From Psettodes erumei (lineage: Eukaryota; Chordata; Actinopteri; Pleuronectiformes; Psettodidae), in contig JAFBJZ010000969.1 in assembly GCA_016785225.1 (NCBI GenBank), forward strand, positions 371,001-435,000: DNA of 64,000 nt, read 5' to 3'. Within the stretch, counting starts at the first letter, position 1. Each line of letters starts with the position of its first letter. The notes under the pieces are model-generated. The model had not been told where the DNA came from, did not search any database, and saw only the letters and a list, made by a program, of their open reading frames with translations. Below are positions 28,411 to 37,500 of this stretch, in pieces. Both the position numbers and the translations under genes were made by a program.

Positions 28411-31400
28411 ACCCGAGCGCAGGCCCTTTAATTAGCTGCTGCACAGTTTGAAGAGACGCAGCTCGCTGTCGCAGTATTTACAACACGACGAGGCCCCGAT
28501 GGGCTTTTTCGTATTAGCTGATCAATTGTGACGCAGGAATCTAACAACAACAACAACAACAACAACAGGTGAGGAACACCGAGCGAGACCAAACACACGG
28601 ACACGCGTCAGGTGAACGCGCAACGGCTCGCCGACAAAAAAAAACGCTGTAACACACAACGAATACACCGAGAACGATTCCCCACGGTACCAGGTTCTGT
28701 TTACCACCAGACCCACGATGACCTCATCTGTGACCGTGCACAGTGGAGGGTCGAAGCACCTGTCGGGTCATGTGACATTCACCTGTGCTCCGTGAGCCGC
28801 GGGTTAAAAGAACAGTTCTAAGCTGCTTTGCCTGTCCCTCAAACTTTCTACCAGTGTTTATATCACATGACTCACGCTGTCATATAAACAGTTATCACCT
28901 GCAGCTTCCCTTCAGCTTTTTTTTTTTTTTTTTAAACTTACTGTTTTGGTTTTCCGACCCATAATTTCAGTTCTGTGGTTGGTTCTCAGCCACAGCAGCC
29001 AGCTGTCTAAACTACAGATACAGGTTTTTCATCCAGCTTCACCATTAAACTGCATTTCTGACGAGCGGAGGCCGAACCCATCGTTTGCTTGTGCAGGATT
29101 CGGTGAAAAGTCTTGAAAAGTCTTGACTCTGCATCACCAGAACATCTTCTCATTAAGATGAATGAATGTCGGGAAACAGGGAGGCGGCACTGGACGTCAC
29201 ATTTAAAGAAGAATTCCTTATTTTATTCCAAATGTTTGGACTTTGACGGCTGGAAATTGGGGAGTTTTTTGTTCCGTGGGGCCTTGGTGAACTCCTGCTC
29301 TGGAGCAACCCGTGTACAGGAAGTGCAGAACAGACACGATGAGACACGAGGAAGGAAATTAATTCTGGGTCAGACACGAGGAAGAGGATCAAAGCCTGAA
29401 CAAAGATTTGTTTTCCATTAGTGCGTAACACATATTTCCATCTGATCAGAGGCTGCATGACATGGCTGACCAGTATTTACTGTGGTACAAACTTACTCAG
29501 CAGTTCTTCTTTTAAAAAAAAAAAAAAAAAGAAGAAGACCAAACGCACAAACAAAATTACCACCAGAACCATGAAAGAGTTATGAGCGAGTGTGGCGACA
29601 ACAAAACTCAGAGCAGGCCTCCGCACAGCAAATAAAAAGCTCTGTCGTGCAAAAAAAATATTAGGACGAGCTGCCGCTTCACACGTGAAAGCCGGGATAA
29701 TTATTCTCGGGCCGGCGGAGGAAAAACAAAACGAGAGCGGGAGCGTGACCCCGGCGCGCCACCAGGAAGAGGCAGAGATGCAAAGAGAGGAAAAGAGAAA
29801 GGAAATTACTGCCGGGGAAAAACAGTGGAACAATGGAAAGACAGTCCGAAGAAGGAAGTTTGGACTGTAACGAGCCACGAGCCAGACCAAACTCACACAC
29901 ACACACACACACACAACATGGCATTTGCGCCCAGATTATACGGGCCGGGTCCGACTCAAGCGCAGCAGCTGAGAGACTTGACACCGTTTTCACATTAAAA
30001 CACCCACAGTCCTGCTGAAGATAAAAGATTCAAGTAGCCACAACTCCATGTCACCTGGGGAAGTCATGCGACACGATCGAAAGCTCCAGAACAGCTACTA
30101 AATAGACCTTGAGGGACCGGGGTTAAAGTTGGACGAGAAGTGTTTAAAGTTCTGAGAAAGCACGGACTCTGCTGATGAAGACCATGCAACGCGACCGAAA
30201 GCTCCAGAACTGCTGCTGAACGGGGCCCTGTCCCGCCAACTGCTGCTTCGGAGCTCAAGGATGAACTCTGAACCTCAGCTTTAAAGCCGTCGAGGTCAAG
30301 AGGTCGTTCAAAGACGAAAACAAATTAGAGCGTCTACCGTTTCATGACAGCTGGGCACAGCGATGAAGATAATGCGACGCGACTGAAAGCTCCAGAAGTT
30401 TGGTCAGCTGCCGCGGCGGCGAGCTCGGACCTCGCGGACGAGGAAACCCTCAGGTGCTGAGAGGAACTTCCTAAAGCTCCACCAGCTCTTTCAGGGTCTC
30501 GACTGCAGGTTCTGCAGAAAATAATTTGACGGTGTCACAAATTACAGGCCACAGTGTTGTTAATCTGCCAAACACCTGCAGATTTCCAGGACATTTGAAC
30601 AATAAATGATATCTCAGCATATCAGCGCATCAGATCCCCAAAGGGTTGATCTTTGAAACCAACAAAATGTGTCACGTGTCGCGGCGTGGAGGCCGACGCT
30701 GAATCTCTTTAGTCTGGTGTTGTTGTTTTTTGGCGGTGGACGGAGACCAGACGGGACATCTGGTCCCAGATTAGTCCAGCCTTGTTTAAGGCCGGCTTAA
30801 GACTCCGGTGGCCTGGATCACTGAGGAGTTCCAGGCTCCACCAATTAACCAATTACAATTACAACACGTCGCTTTCACATGAACCGCAAACATCACAGAA
30901 CAGAAGTCCAGGTTAAGAACAAGCAAGTCCAGGACAAGCCGGACCTGGCTTCTCAAATCCTGAACCGTTCACCTGCTCGTCTCAGCGGCCTGAGATCAAT
31001 AAAGTTGTGTTCAGGCATCTTGAAAGTGCACTGAGTGTTTTTTCACTTTTCTGGCTGCAGATTAATCAGAAAAAAAACAAACAGAAATTACAGTTTTCAC
31101 TTTGATCTGAATTACGAGCTGGGAAGGAGAGGGGAGGACAGATGGGGGGGGTAAATACAGTGTTGGAGATTTACAGGAGATAATATCTGTCATTGTGAGC
31201 GCGTGAGGAGTTGTCCCTCCGGCCTCCAGCTGGGAGACCGGCTCGGGTCGGATCCTGACGACTGCAGAACAAAACCAGGAGGAATCAAACAAACAAGATC
31301 TGAAGCCTGCGACTGGATCAAAGCCCCCCCCCCCAACAATGGTGAGCAACAGACACAATGAGATGATGAGGATGATGAGGATGATGATGATGATGATGTG

Positions 31401-31517
31401 TGTGTGTGTGTGTGTGTGTGGGGGTTTAAACTTACTGAGTCGTAGTCTGAGACCGAGCCAGCTCCTTGGTGGCGATTTGTGCAGAACTGAGTTCATGGTC
31501 CACTTGTTCGGCACCAT
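39..31517 (-). CDS. plekhg5: PLEKHG5 (RhoGEF with PH domain), 5' part of gene; continues beyond left edge
   Basis: Six minus-strand exons join in phase to give 200 codons of N-terminus: 31436-31517, 24854-24991, 18064-18140, 442-583, 220-319 and 39-99. The last three match the N-terminal half of vertebrate PLEKHG5 as I remember it: a CHHPDC...CESC segment, then FDLQPQ, then ILARNVSTRSCPPRTSP, an acidic stretch, and KKKPRRRHTD. The 18,064 exon matches the short exon that starts one human isoform. The RhoGEF (DH) and PH domains lie outside the window. PLEKHG5 is known as a guanine nucleotide exchange factor for Rho-family GTPases, important in motor neurons. In human it also lies next to NOL9 on the same strand. 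Introns of 17.5, 6.7 and 6.4 kb separate the first four exons. The two most upstream exons rest on splice sites and phase only. The family call is firm; the start codon is not. Confidence 0.92.
107..127. repeat. (CA)n microsatellite at PLEKHG5 acceptor
   Basis: On the coding strand this is (TG)n directly before the TTCTGCAG acceptor of the 39-99 exon. Confidence 0.95.
220..319 (-). CDS. plekhg5: PLEKHG5 exon, ILARNVSTRSCPPRTSP plus acidic run
   Basis: This 100-nt exon has a CCCTCAG acceptor and a GCGG|GTGGGT donor. It enters after one base of a split codon and leaves in phase 2. It encodes SILARNVSTRSCPPRTSPPSD followed by an E/D-rich run, close to the human sequence I recall for this position. 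It is GC-rich, with C-runs in the proline codons. Confidence 0.93.
442..583 (-). CDS. plekhg5: PLEKHG5 exon with Cys/His-rich CHHPDC...CESC module
   Basis: This 142-nt exon has the acceptor TTTGTGTCCAG and the donor CAAG|GTGCGT. It encodes VCHHPDCQDLNSKSPLHLCE, then SCDSRCHSE, then MHFDRHPRFDLQPQ. The cysteine and histidine spacing and the MH[FY]D..[PV]RFDL motif match PLEKHG5. It enters in phase 0 and leaves in phase 1. A long (GT)n lies in the intron just upstream (613-645). Confidence 0.94.
613..645. repeat. (GT)n microsatellite
   Basis: Uninterrupted dinucleotide run followed by a G-run, in the PLEKHG5 intron. Confidence 0.95.
1032..1073. repeat. (CA)n microsatellite
   Basis: CA run with one T interruption. 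Confidence 0.95.
2445..2483. repeat. (GT)n microsatellite
   Basis: Uninterrupted run in the intron, about 130 bp from a long (CA)n of opposite phase. Confidence 0.95.
2617..2666. repeat. (AC)n microsatellite, 25 units
   Basis: The longest pure dinucleotide run in the window. With the (GT)n at 2,445-2,483 it could form an inverted pair with a loop of about 130 bp. Confidence 0.95.
3456..3526. repeat. compound (CA)n microsatellite
   Basis: CA repeats interrupted by ct, ga and cgcg, together about 70 bp. A shorter (CA)n lies at 3,311-3,337. Confidence 0.9.
4338..4567. repeat. three dinucleotide tracts: (TG)n, (AC)n, (CA)n
   Basis: Runs at 4,338-4,359, 4,439-4,462 and 4,543-4,567 with unique sequence between them. 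Confidence 0.9.
6605..6640. repeat. (GT)n microsatellite
   Basis: Uninterrupted 18-unit run. Confidence 0.95.
8184..8218. repeat. (CA)n microsatellite
   Basis: Uninterrupted run. Confidence 0.95.
9074..9118. repeat. (GT)n microsatellite followed by G-run
   Basis: About 22 units, followed by 12-13 G. Confidence 0.95.
10647..10695. repeat. (GT)n microsatellite, about 24 units
   Basis: Uninterrupted run. Confidence 0.95.
14428..14461. repeat. (CA)n microsatellite
   Basis: Follows a C-run; a 24-bp poly(A) lies 90 bp further on (14,549-14,572). Confidence 0.95.
17490..17860. repeat. tandem array, about 4 units of about 90 bp, 'gctaagctaac' type
   Basis: The core cagtctttnngctaag recurs at 17,546, 17,636, 17,724 and 17,817 (spacings 90, 88 and 93). 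Each is followed by an 'agctacagctag' segment. The last unit runs into sequence resembling the end of a common percomorph repeat (agcttcatatttacagtgcagac). Confidence 0.75.
18064..18140 (-). CDS. plekhg5: PLEKHG5 exon, first half of the Cys/His-rich module
   Basis: This 77-nt exon has a good acceptor (TCTGTTTCAG) and the donor AAG|GTAAGA. It encodes DKPVQEEDWVVCQHPECPER followed by RRASK, corresponding to the short human exon with a CQNPAC motif. It begins with two bases of a split codon, so a phase-1 exon must precede it, or an alternative start must be used upstream. It joins in phase 0 to the CHHPDC exon 17.5 kb away. Confidence 0.88.
19190..19640 (+). repeat. teleost interspersed repeat ('gaccatgaatg' family)
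   Basis: Contains catctgggaaccatgaatgt, 'ttgagatatt' and 'ggaccatgaacagtctataaaatttcatgc', and ends with 'gctagcttggctaaaaag'. I recognise this order from a repeat very common in spiny-rayed fish. The family name is not known to me. Confidence 0.65.
20699..20738. repeat. (CT)n microsatellite
   Basis: Pure pyrimidine run with a single ccc interruption. Confidence 0.95.
22358..22593. repeat. cluster of (CA)n, (CA)n and (AAT)n tracts
   Basis: CA at 22,358-22,378 and 22,432-22,457, AAT at 22,571-22,593. Confidence 0.9.
23200..23355 (+). repeat. degraded tRNA-like teleost repeat
   Basis: Contains ggtaaacggactg, then ggggttcggcgtctcgctcg, aggacacttcgacg and gggatcgaaccctcgacc, and ends in cctcctgagc. 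The order matches a widespread fish repeat with a B-box-like ggatcgaacc. It has a large internal deletion and many changes to G/C. Confidence 0.6.
24271..24540. repeat. 27 tandem 10-bp units (gctaacatt/cataacagt type)
   Basis: The stretch divides without a single insertion or deletion into 27 decamers such as tcgctaatat, tcgctaacat, ttcataacag and tggctaatat. A 30-bp higher-order pattern of three decamers is visible. It lies about 0.3 kb inside the intron downstream of the 24,854 exon. Confidence 0.9.
24854..24991 (-). CDS. plekhg5: probable PLEKHG5 5' exon (LYWKKRGAYELEALPPSLSQ)
   Basis: A coding-like stretch of 138 nt ends at a strong donor (TGTG|GTAAGC). It starts after a weak acceptor (CCGCCGAG), whose upstream tract is pyrimidine-poor. 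It encodes QDVEMFLYWKKRG, YELEALPPSLSQ and SWSSSLDVIHDLC. Its end phase (1) fits the start phase of the 18,064 exon, giving ...HDLC-D-DKPV. An in-frame ATG inside it could be an alternative start. I do not recognise the segment from human PLEKHG5, so assignment rests on strand, phase and position. Confidence 0.6.
27180..27358 (+). repeat. teleost repeat ending agtcctttaa, with internal (taagc)n
   Basis: Contains 'gtctttacgctgggctaagc', six pentamers taagc at about 27,226-27,252, then gctcctgcctgtagcttcat, and ends 'gactagtcctttaa'. It is the same family as 17,490-17,910 and 43,203-43,532. Confidence 0.65.
27690..27985 (+). repeat. partial teleost repeat ('gaccatgaatg' family)
   Basis: Contains gctaacgtgccgacaagcta followed later by catctgggaaccgtgaatgt, as in the copy at 19,190-19,640. 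Confidence 0.5.
28377..28407. repeat. (GT)n microsatellite
   Basis: Uninterrupted run ending in gcgcg; a (CAA)n follows at 28,548-28,567. Confidence 0.95.
30060..30400 (+). repeat. diverged repeat with core cgaaagctccagaac, three copies
   Basis: The segment 'gaagnncatgcgacncgancgaaagctccagaa' occurs near 30,060, 30,175 and 30,363. The intervals are unequal, so it is a short family or broken tandem repeat. Confidence 0.6.
31360..31420. repeat. (ATG)n plus (TG)n beside first PLEKHG5 donor
   Basis: Triplet run at 31,360-31,398 merges into TG at 31,398-31,420. On the coding strand it begins about 16 bp after the GTAAGT donor. Confidence 0.9.
31436..31517 (-). CDS. plekhg5: candidate first coding exon of PLEKHG5
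   Basis: An ATG at 31,517 opens a frame (MVPNKWTMNSVLHKSPPRSW...) that ends at a perfect donor, ACTCA|GTAAGT, in phase 1. This is compatible with the start phase of the 24,854 exon. The region upstream is CpG-rich, as expected for a promoter. The start context has G at +4 but no purine at -3, so the exon could be non-coding 5' UTR with translation starting at the ATG of the next exon. Confidence 0.45.
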
Positions 31518-31689
31518 CTACGCCGGGGCGAAAAGAGAGAAAATCCCCCTGCACCAGAACCAGAACCAGAACCAGTACCAGAACCGGCAGCGGCTCCTCG
31601 CAGGTCCGGTCCCCGTCCGTGTGTCGGCTCAGTGCTCAGTCACGCAGCGGGGTTCAATCAGCAGCTTTCCTCTCCGGCATGTCCATATT

Positions 31690-32282
31690 CTTCTTCATGT
31701 CTGCAGCCTTCCTCCTCCTCCTCCTCCTCCTCCTCCTCTACCACGCAGTGCGCTCGGGGGGGTTGGGGGGTGGGCGGCTGTGGGCTGGAGCGCAAAGCTT
31801 CACGGTGAAAACAAACAAGCGGAATAAATAAAAGCGAGCATCCCTCGGCTCGTGAAGTTGACGCGCGGCGGCGCAGCCGTCGGTCCGGACGGCGACGCGG
31901 GAGATAAACCTGTTGCACGCACGCGACAAAAGCGGGTGGTGGTGGTGGTGGTGGTGGTGGTGGGGGCGAAAAAAGAAAGAAAAGAAAGAGAGAGAAAGAA
32001 ATGTCGACGTCCGGCGAACAATGTCTGTCCGCGGAGCTCCGTCGGCGGCGCGGGAGCGTGGATTAAGCCCGGGAACGCTGCTCCTCCTGCGGGGCCTTGG
32101 CGGTGGAGACTCCGGTTCCTTGTGCCAACTTTACGCGAGCCGCGGCTGAAGACATGGTGCCCGCCGCTCCGGTCGGCCGTCTGCTCCCCTCCATTCATTC
32201 AGACTAACCTGGACCCACAAAGCCTGCAGCAGCGGTGGCGTGCCCCCCCCCCTCCCCCCCCCCCTCCCCGCTCCTCCTCCTC

Positions 32283-32315
<33 letters not shown>

Positions 32316-32470
32316 TGGAAGTGGCGCGGTGCCGCAGCTAGAGGCGCCAGAGACACCGGCGGACGCGTCCATTCATCAGCACGCAGCTACCGTGTGCGTT
32401 TGACGACCGAGAGGGGGCCCACCGGGGGGGGGGGGCTGGGGGGGGCTCAGGGACCCGGGAGGTCAGGGTG
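31690..32470 (-). promoter_or_regulatory. CpG-rich region, presumed PLEKHG5 promoter and 5' UTR
   Basis: This stretch is dense in CG dinucleotides and lies directly upstream of the candidate first exon. It is broken by triplet runs: CTC at about 31,707-31,741, GTG at 31,935-31,964, CTC at 32,274-32,308, plus C and G homopolymers. No TATA box is evident. A degenerate hexamer (CCAGAA)n lies in the presumed 5' UTR at 31,551-31,590. The transcription start cannot be placed from sequence alone. Confidence 0.45.
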
Positions 32471-32547
32471 GGGGCCCCGGGGCAGGGCCTCGGTATATTA
32501 TTTCTTGCGTGAAAATCACGGAGCAAAGTTGAAAGAAAAAAAAAAAA

Positions 32548-32985
32548 ACACCACAAAGAGATGAAGAACAACTCCAAGGAAACACAAAACTGTCTCGGAG
32601 AGATGAAAAACGACCACAAAGAGACAAACTCACCATAAGCAGATGAAAAATGAGTGTAAAGATACATGAAATTATATTTAAGAGACACAACGACCATAAA
32701 GAGAAACAAAACAACTGTGAGGAAACACAAAACTGTCTTAAAGAGATGAAGAACGACCCCGAAGAGGCAAACTTACCAGAAAGAGATGCAAAACTGCTCT
32801 GGGGAGATGAAAAAAGAGCAGAAAGATACATAAAATTAAATTTAAGAGACACAACCACCATAAAGAGACACAAAACAACCACACGGACACACAAAGTGGC
32901 CATAAAGAGAGAAAGAAATGAGACAAAATGACCATCAAGTGATGAAAAATGGTTATAATGAGACATGAAGGGATGAAATGGAGCA
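32548..32985. repeat. minisatellite of acacaaaacnaccataaagag type, about 20-bp period
   Basis: Diverged units such as aaagagacacaaaacaacca repeat through about 440 bp. Two larger blocks share 'ggaaacacaaaactgtct' (about 32,578 and 32,731). The purine-rich strand is the plus strand. Confidence 0.75.
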
Positions 32986-34031
32986 TAATGTTGTTTGTGT
33001 GTTTGTGTTTGTGTGTTATTCCACCTGAAAAGGAGGGAAAACTTTGGGATTATTTTCACCCTTTTGTTAGGTGCGTTTGATTTCTGCATCGCAGGCAGCA
33101 GATGAGCTGTTGAGACGGGCGGCACCAAACACTGGAAATAAAAAAAAACAAAAACCCCATGGAGGTTGAAACACGGCGTGACTTTCCCTGTTGGCGGGAG
33201 TCCTCAATGTTTCCTTTCTTTCTTTTCTTTTTGGATGAAGTTCAAGGCTCGAACCGGATCAAGCGCCTCACGCTGACTCTGTACACCACATATCTGACAC
33301 TAATTAATATTATTAATTATTTCAAATCACCTCGTTTTGTTGATCGATCGGCCAACGATTTGATCCATAAATATCCACAAACTGTGAGTTTGTTTTAAAG
33401 CCCGGGCTTATGTCTTATTTTGCAGAGTGTAATTTTATTTTCAGCTCTGACCCTGTGGTTTTGGAGCTGGCGTCTCATTCCTGCGCTTGAGATATTTATA
33501 TTCTTACTTATTTCCATCTTTGACGCCAACTAAATGTGACTTATTTGCAGCTGCTGTATGAAGTTTGCACGTGTCTCCTCCAGAACATCTGCGCCTCTGG
33601 TTTGGTTTGAGATGCAATAAATGGACTTTTTCCACTGGAACACGTTGCACAGACGTGTGTGGTGTTGTTGTTGTTGTTGTTTCTGACGGGTGGGGGGTGG
33701 AGGCTGGGTGGAGGGAGGGGGGTGGGGTCACGGGCAGCACCCGTACAGTGGCATTTGTCTCTTTGGTTTGGATGAGGTCGATGGGAAAACATCTGACCTG
33801 ACAAAGCCAAAACAATGACTCTGCCAAAGTGTGGCTGCATGCGCTCACCCTCCCTTAATAAAAGAGGTGGGTGGGGGTGGGGGGGTGGAGAACAAAGACC
33901 CGCGGGTGGTGGTGGTTTAAAACAGCCCACTTAACACATTAGCAGTTGTCCACTGCGTGAGTGGATGTTTACGGGTCACGCGAACGTCAGCTTCTCATTT
34001 CTTCAGTTTGCTTTTAAAAACACGGCGGTCC

Positions 34032-34078
34032 TGCAGTACTACACGTTTCTACTGCAGTACTACACGTTTCTACTGCAG
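34032..34078. repeat. 22-bp unit duplicated in tandem
   Basis: The unit ctgcagtactacacgtttct(a) is present twice with no differences, then starts a third time (ctgcag). Confidence 0.85.
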
Positions 34079-34161
34079 TTTTCCTGCCCTTCGGACGCCG
34101 CCGCTCGTATCTGCTGCCCCCTCCTGGCACAGAACGTCACATCCAATCAACACAACTCATC

Positions 34162-34167
34162 TTTATT
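34162..34167 (-). terminator. candidate NOL9 poly(A) signal AATAAA
   Basis: A minus-strand AATAAA lies about 390 bp beyond the NOL9 stop codon. It is the nearest canonical signal I found downstream of NOL9. Confidence 0.5.
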
Positions 34168-34555
34168 CTTGTTCGCTCGTTCACGTCCCACACGAGCCTG
34201 GAAACACGTACAAAACTGTCAAGCCGTAAAAAAAACACACACACACACAAATACTGACAAAACGGGCTCCGCCGTCAGACTCGCCGCCGCGTATCCCACA
34301 ATACACCTGTGACATGCTAGTGACACTGAACTAGAATAAATCCGCTGAAAGCAAGAGCAGGAACGAAGTGTGAGGAGAAGTCGTTTTCGTTTAATACCCG
34401 GCAGGTTTGTGTGTTCAGTTCTGGAATGACACATCGAACGAGCGCTTTTAGTAACAGGGGCGCGACGGCCGCCATCTTCAGTCCTGTACATTCAAAGGCC
34501 AGTGCTGATTGGCCGAGGGGGGTAAAGGGCGACGAGGAGGAGGAGAAAGGCGCCG

Positions 34556-37500
34556 TCACACCCCCGTCTGACTCGGTCTCGTCAGTCCCTTGAAGACTCG
34601 CAGCTTCCCGGCGCCGGTGAGCTCGAAGCTGTAGTCCGTCGTGACGTACGGCGTCTCCCCCTCGAAGTCGGGCTGAAAAACACAGAACACGGGTTGGTGG
34701 TGGGGGGGGTACCCGGCGCGTGGCGAGTTTCACCGGTTGGACGAGGAGTAAGCGTGGACCGACCTGCGTGGCCAGGATGCAGGACGGCAGCGACACGGCG
34801 CCCAGCAGCAGACAGTTGACCTTACGCAGGACGGACGGGTCCACGGGCGTCAGCAGGAAGTACAGACCCCGCGCCGTGTCGATGCCTCGGAGCACGCCTG
34901 CCAAACATAAACACCGACCGACGTTTGCGAAGCAGGAAAGGAATGTAAACAAAAACAAAACGTCTGCTGAAGACGCCTGCACGCACCGAAGCCCACGCAC
35001 GGACAGATGGGCGCCTGGGACAGCAGCACCGGACCCCCCCTGCTGGTCATCTTCTCCCCCAGGCAGCAGAGCGCCACCAGGCTGGCGTTGGCGGCGTAAA
35101 ACATGTGACCGGGCACCACGTCGCAGTGGATCACGCCCAGAGCCACGGCGGCGTGGGGCACCTGCGGGGGGGCAGGTTCAACCGCCGGTTAGCGCGTTCG
35201 TTCCGAAAAGAAAGGTCACATGTGCTCGGATTGAACCAATCAGCTGCAGCTTTACTGTATTCTTATGACCGCACCTGGTACGGGGTGAGGCTGTGCAGAG
35301 GCCTGACTGGTCCAGGATCAGCGGACTGCAGCTGGCTCAGGTAGCCCAGCAGCGACAGCTCTCTGTGCTCATTGGACCGCTGGGTTTTCCTGTCAGACAG
35401 AGCGCAGGTGAATGAAGCAGCTGGTTCTGGACGATCAACGTTTTTTTTTTTTTCACCCGCGTCGCGGGCCGAACACTCACGCCGTGCCCTGACGCGCCAC
35501 TCCCTGGAACTCCGATTGGACGACGAGGTGCGTGTAGCTCCTGGTCGGGCCGTGGCTCTCCGAGAACTCGTCGATAGCGGTCTGGGCCGGCGGGCGCGTC
35601 TGGTAGCCCTGCGCCGTCCTCAGGAACTCCGGCGTGAGGGCGGGGCACTGGGTGGTGCCGCCGTGACCCAGCTGGACCACGTGCGAGACCGGGAAGAGGC
35701 GGATCATGTCCACCAGCAGCTGGAAGCCGAACCCTGCGGGACAGCGGAGACGCGCTCAGACACGGTTCGCGGCGTCCGAAGCTCCTCGCGCTCTCTCGCT
35801 GCCTGACCTTTGACCCAGCCCATGGTGTTGATGACGACGGCGGTCTCTCTGCTCTGGGAGCGTCGGCGCCACAAGGACTTGAGGGACTCCAGGTAGCGGT
35901 CCAAGTCCGACTCGCACGACGACTGGCCGTAGTAGATCATGTGCTCCGGTGCGCGCTGGTGCGTGAAAGGCGGACCTGAGACACGCAAGAGAACACGAGT
36001 ATAACGTGACGCGGGACGTTACCAAACGGCGAGCGCGCGCGGTGACGTGAAGCTAACGCACCCAGCAGCGGCTCCGCGACGGTCGACAGAGACAGGCACC
36101 CGGCCGGCGTGAACTCGGTCTGACCCAGGTCGCCCTCCAAATAATCCACACAAGCGGTGCTGGAGACGCACAAACAGACACGCACGTTAACACGGTCGCC
36201 GAGTCAGCGGCCAATCAGAACACGCAGGGAACCGGGTCACATGTTCGTGAGAACTTACTGATTTAATAAAGTGTTGATGAGCGTGCGGATGAACGTCGAC
36301 TTGCCCACGTTCTTGGTGCCACACACGAGGATGACCGCACAACCGTCCATGTCGCCTACACACACACACACACACAGGCGTCAGACGTTTCATACAACAA
36401 CTGATTTATTGGGACGTGACACGTCCGGGGGGGGCGGGGCTTACCTCTGCAGGCACCGACCACCACGTTCAGAGCATGTCTGTAGCTCTTGGACATGTTG
36501 AGCCCCTCGACGGCGCCGACCAGAGGAATCATTCCCAAACCGTTGAGCGGCGTGTCGAGAACAGCCGACATGAGCTCGCTCTGCGAACAGGCGGCGAGGA
36601 GAAGCTGCCGTTACGACGTGCGCGAGGCCCAGCGCTGACCCCAGGTCTGTCCCGAGCGAGCGCTTCATGGTGCGGTGAGCGTGAAATTAAAAGTGGACTT
36701 ACCATCAGGGGGCTGAAGAGTTCGTTGAGATCTGTGAAGCTGGACAGAAAGCGAGTCAGAGGCGTCTCCATGGGCTCCAGCAGGATGATGGAGGAGTCCG
36801 ACTTCACCTTCCTCAGCAACTTTTTGTGTGACACTCAAAAAAAAAAGAAAAATACCTCACATATGTGAAAAAGACAAACCTGATAAAATAGCAGGTGAGT
36901 TTGCGCTGACATTTACCTGATGACAGATACTTTCGGAGGATGGAGGACACGTCCGTTTTGTCCCCTCTGGTGTAGTCGGAGCTGTCCAGGGCTCTGATGG
37001 TCAGAGGACAGTGGGAGGCCGGGGAGAAGAGCGGATACGACTGCTGGCCTTCCTCTATGGTGAACCCCATCACCTCCACCCGGCCGTACAGGCAGGTCAG
37101 GAAGCACTTCCCACGGAAACACAGGGTCTGCAGGAGAGGAGCGGGGCATCAGCCACAGACCTGGACTCAAACCGATTCAAAACATGTCTGCCTGAAGCAT
37201 ACCTGATTCTTCTGCATGACCATCACTGCCTGGTTTTGCCGGGAACTCCTCTGCGCACAGTGATGGAGAACCTCTCCTTCCAGTCTAGTCAGCCGGACAT
37301 CCTGCGTGGCGGCCACGCTCGGCACGCCGTTCCCATGAACGGACTGGGAATACTCCTTCCAGTCCCGCGAGTCATCGGACTCATTGTCCAGTGTAAATGC
37401 TGAGCTTCCATTCGCCTGACTGTAAGATTTCTTGGGCCCCGGTGGAGGAGTGTGTTTCTTGGCGTCGGACACGGGCTTGGCCTTGTGTTTCAGTCTCTTG

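Larger units (their letters stand above)
24992..31435. other. PLEKHG5 first intron, about 6.4 kb
   Basis: The part at 25,900-26,500 is free of simple repeats and looks unique. Teleost repeat copies lie at 27,180-27,358 and 27,690-27,985, a CA tract at 28,377-28,407, a CAA tract at 28,548-28,567 and a diverged repeat family at 30,060-30,400. ATG and TG tracts abut the first donor at 31,360-31,420. No coding exon was recognised. Confidence 0.55.
32471..34555. other. NOL9 3' flank / PLEKHG5 upstream interval
   Basis: This holds the minisatellite at 32,548-32,985, a GTT triplet tract at 33,663-33,682, and a two-copy 22-bp tandem duplication at 34,032-34,078 (unit ctgcagtactacacgtttct). The presumed NOL9 3' UTR occupies about 34,140-34,555. 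No coding sequence was recognised. Confidence 0.6.

Noticed and set aside
31852..32403. 183-codon plus-strand frame
   Set aside because: Its poly-Val, poly-Pro and poly-Ser parts are translations of the GTG and CTC triplet runs in the presumed PLEKHG5 promoter.
32463..33128. 221-codon minus-strand frame
   Set aside because: It is a translation of the diverged minisatellite, giving periodic FxSLxxxF-like repeats without a start context or domain.
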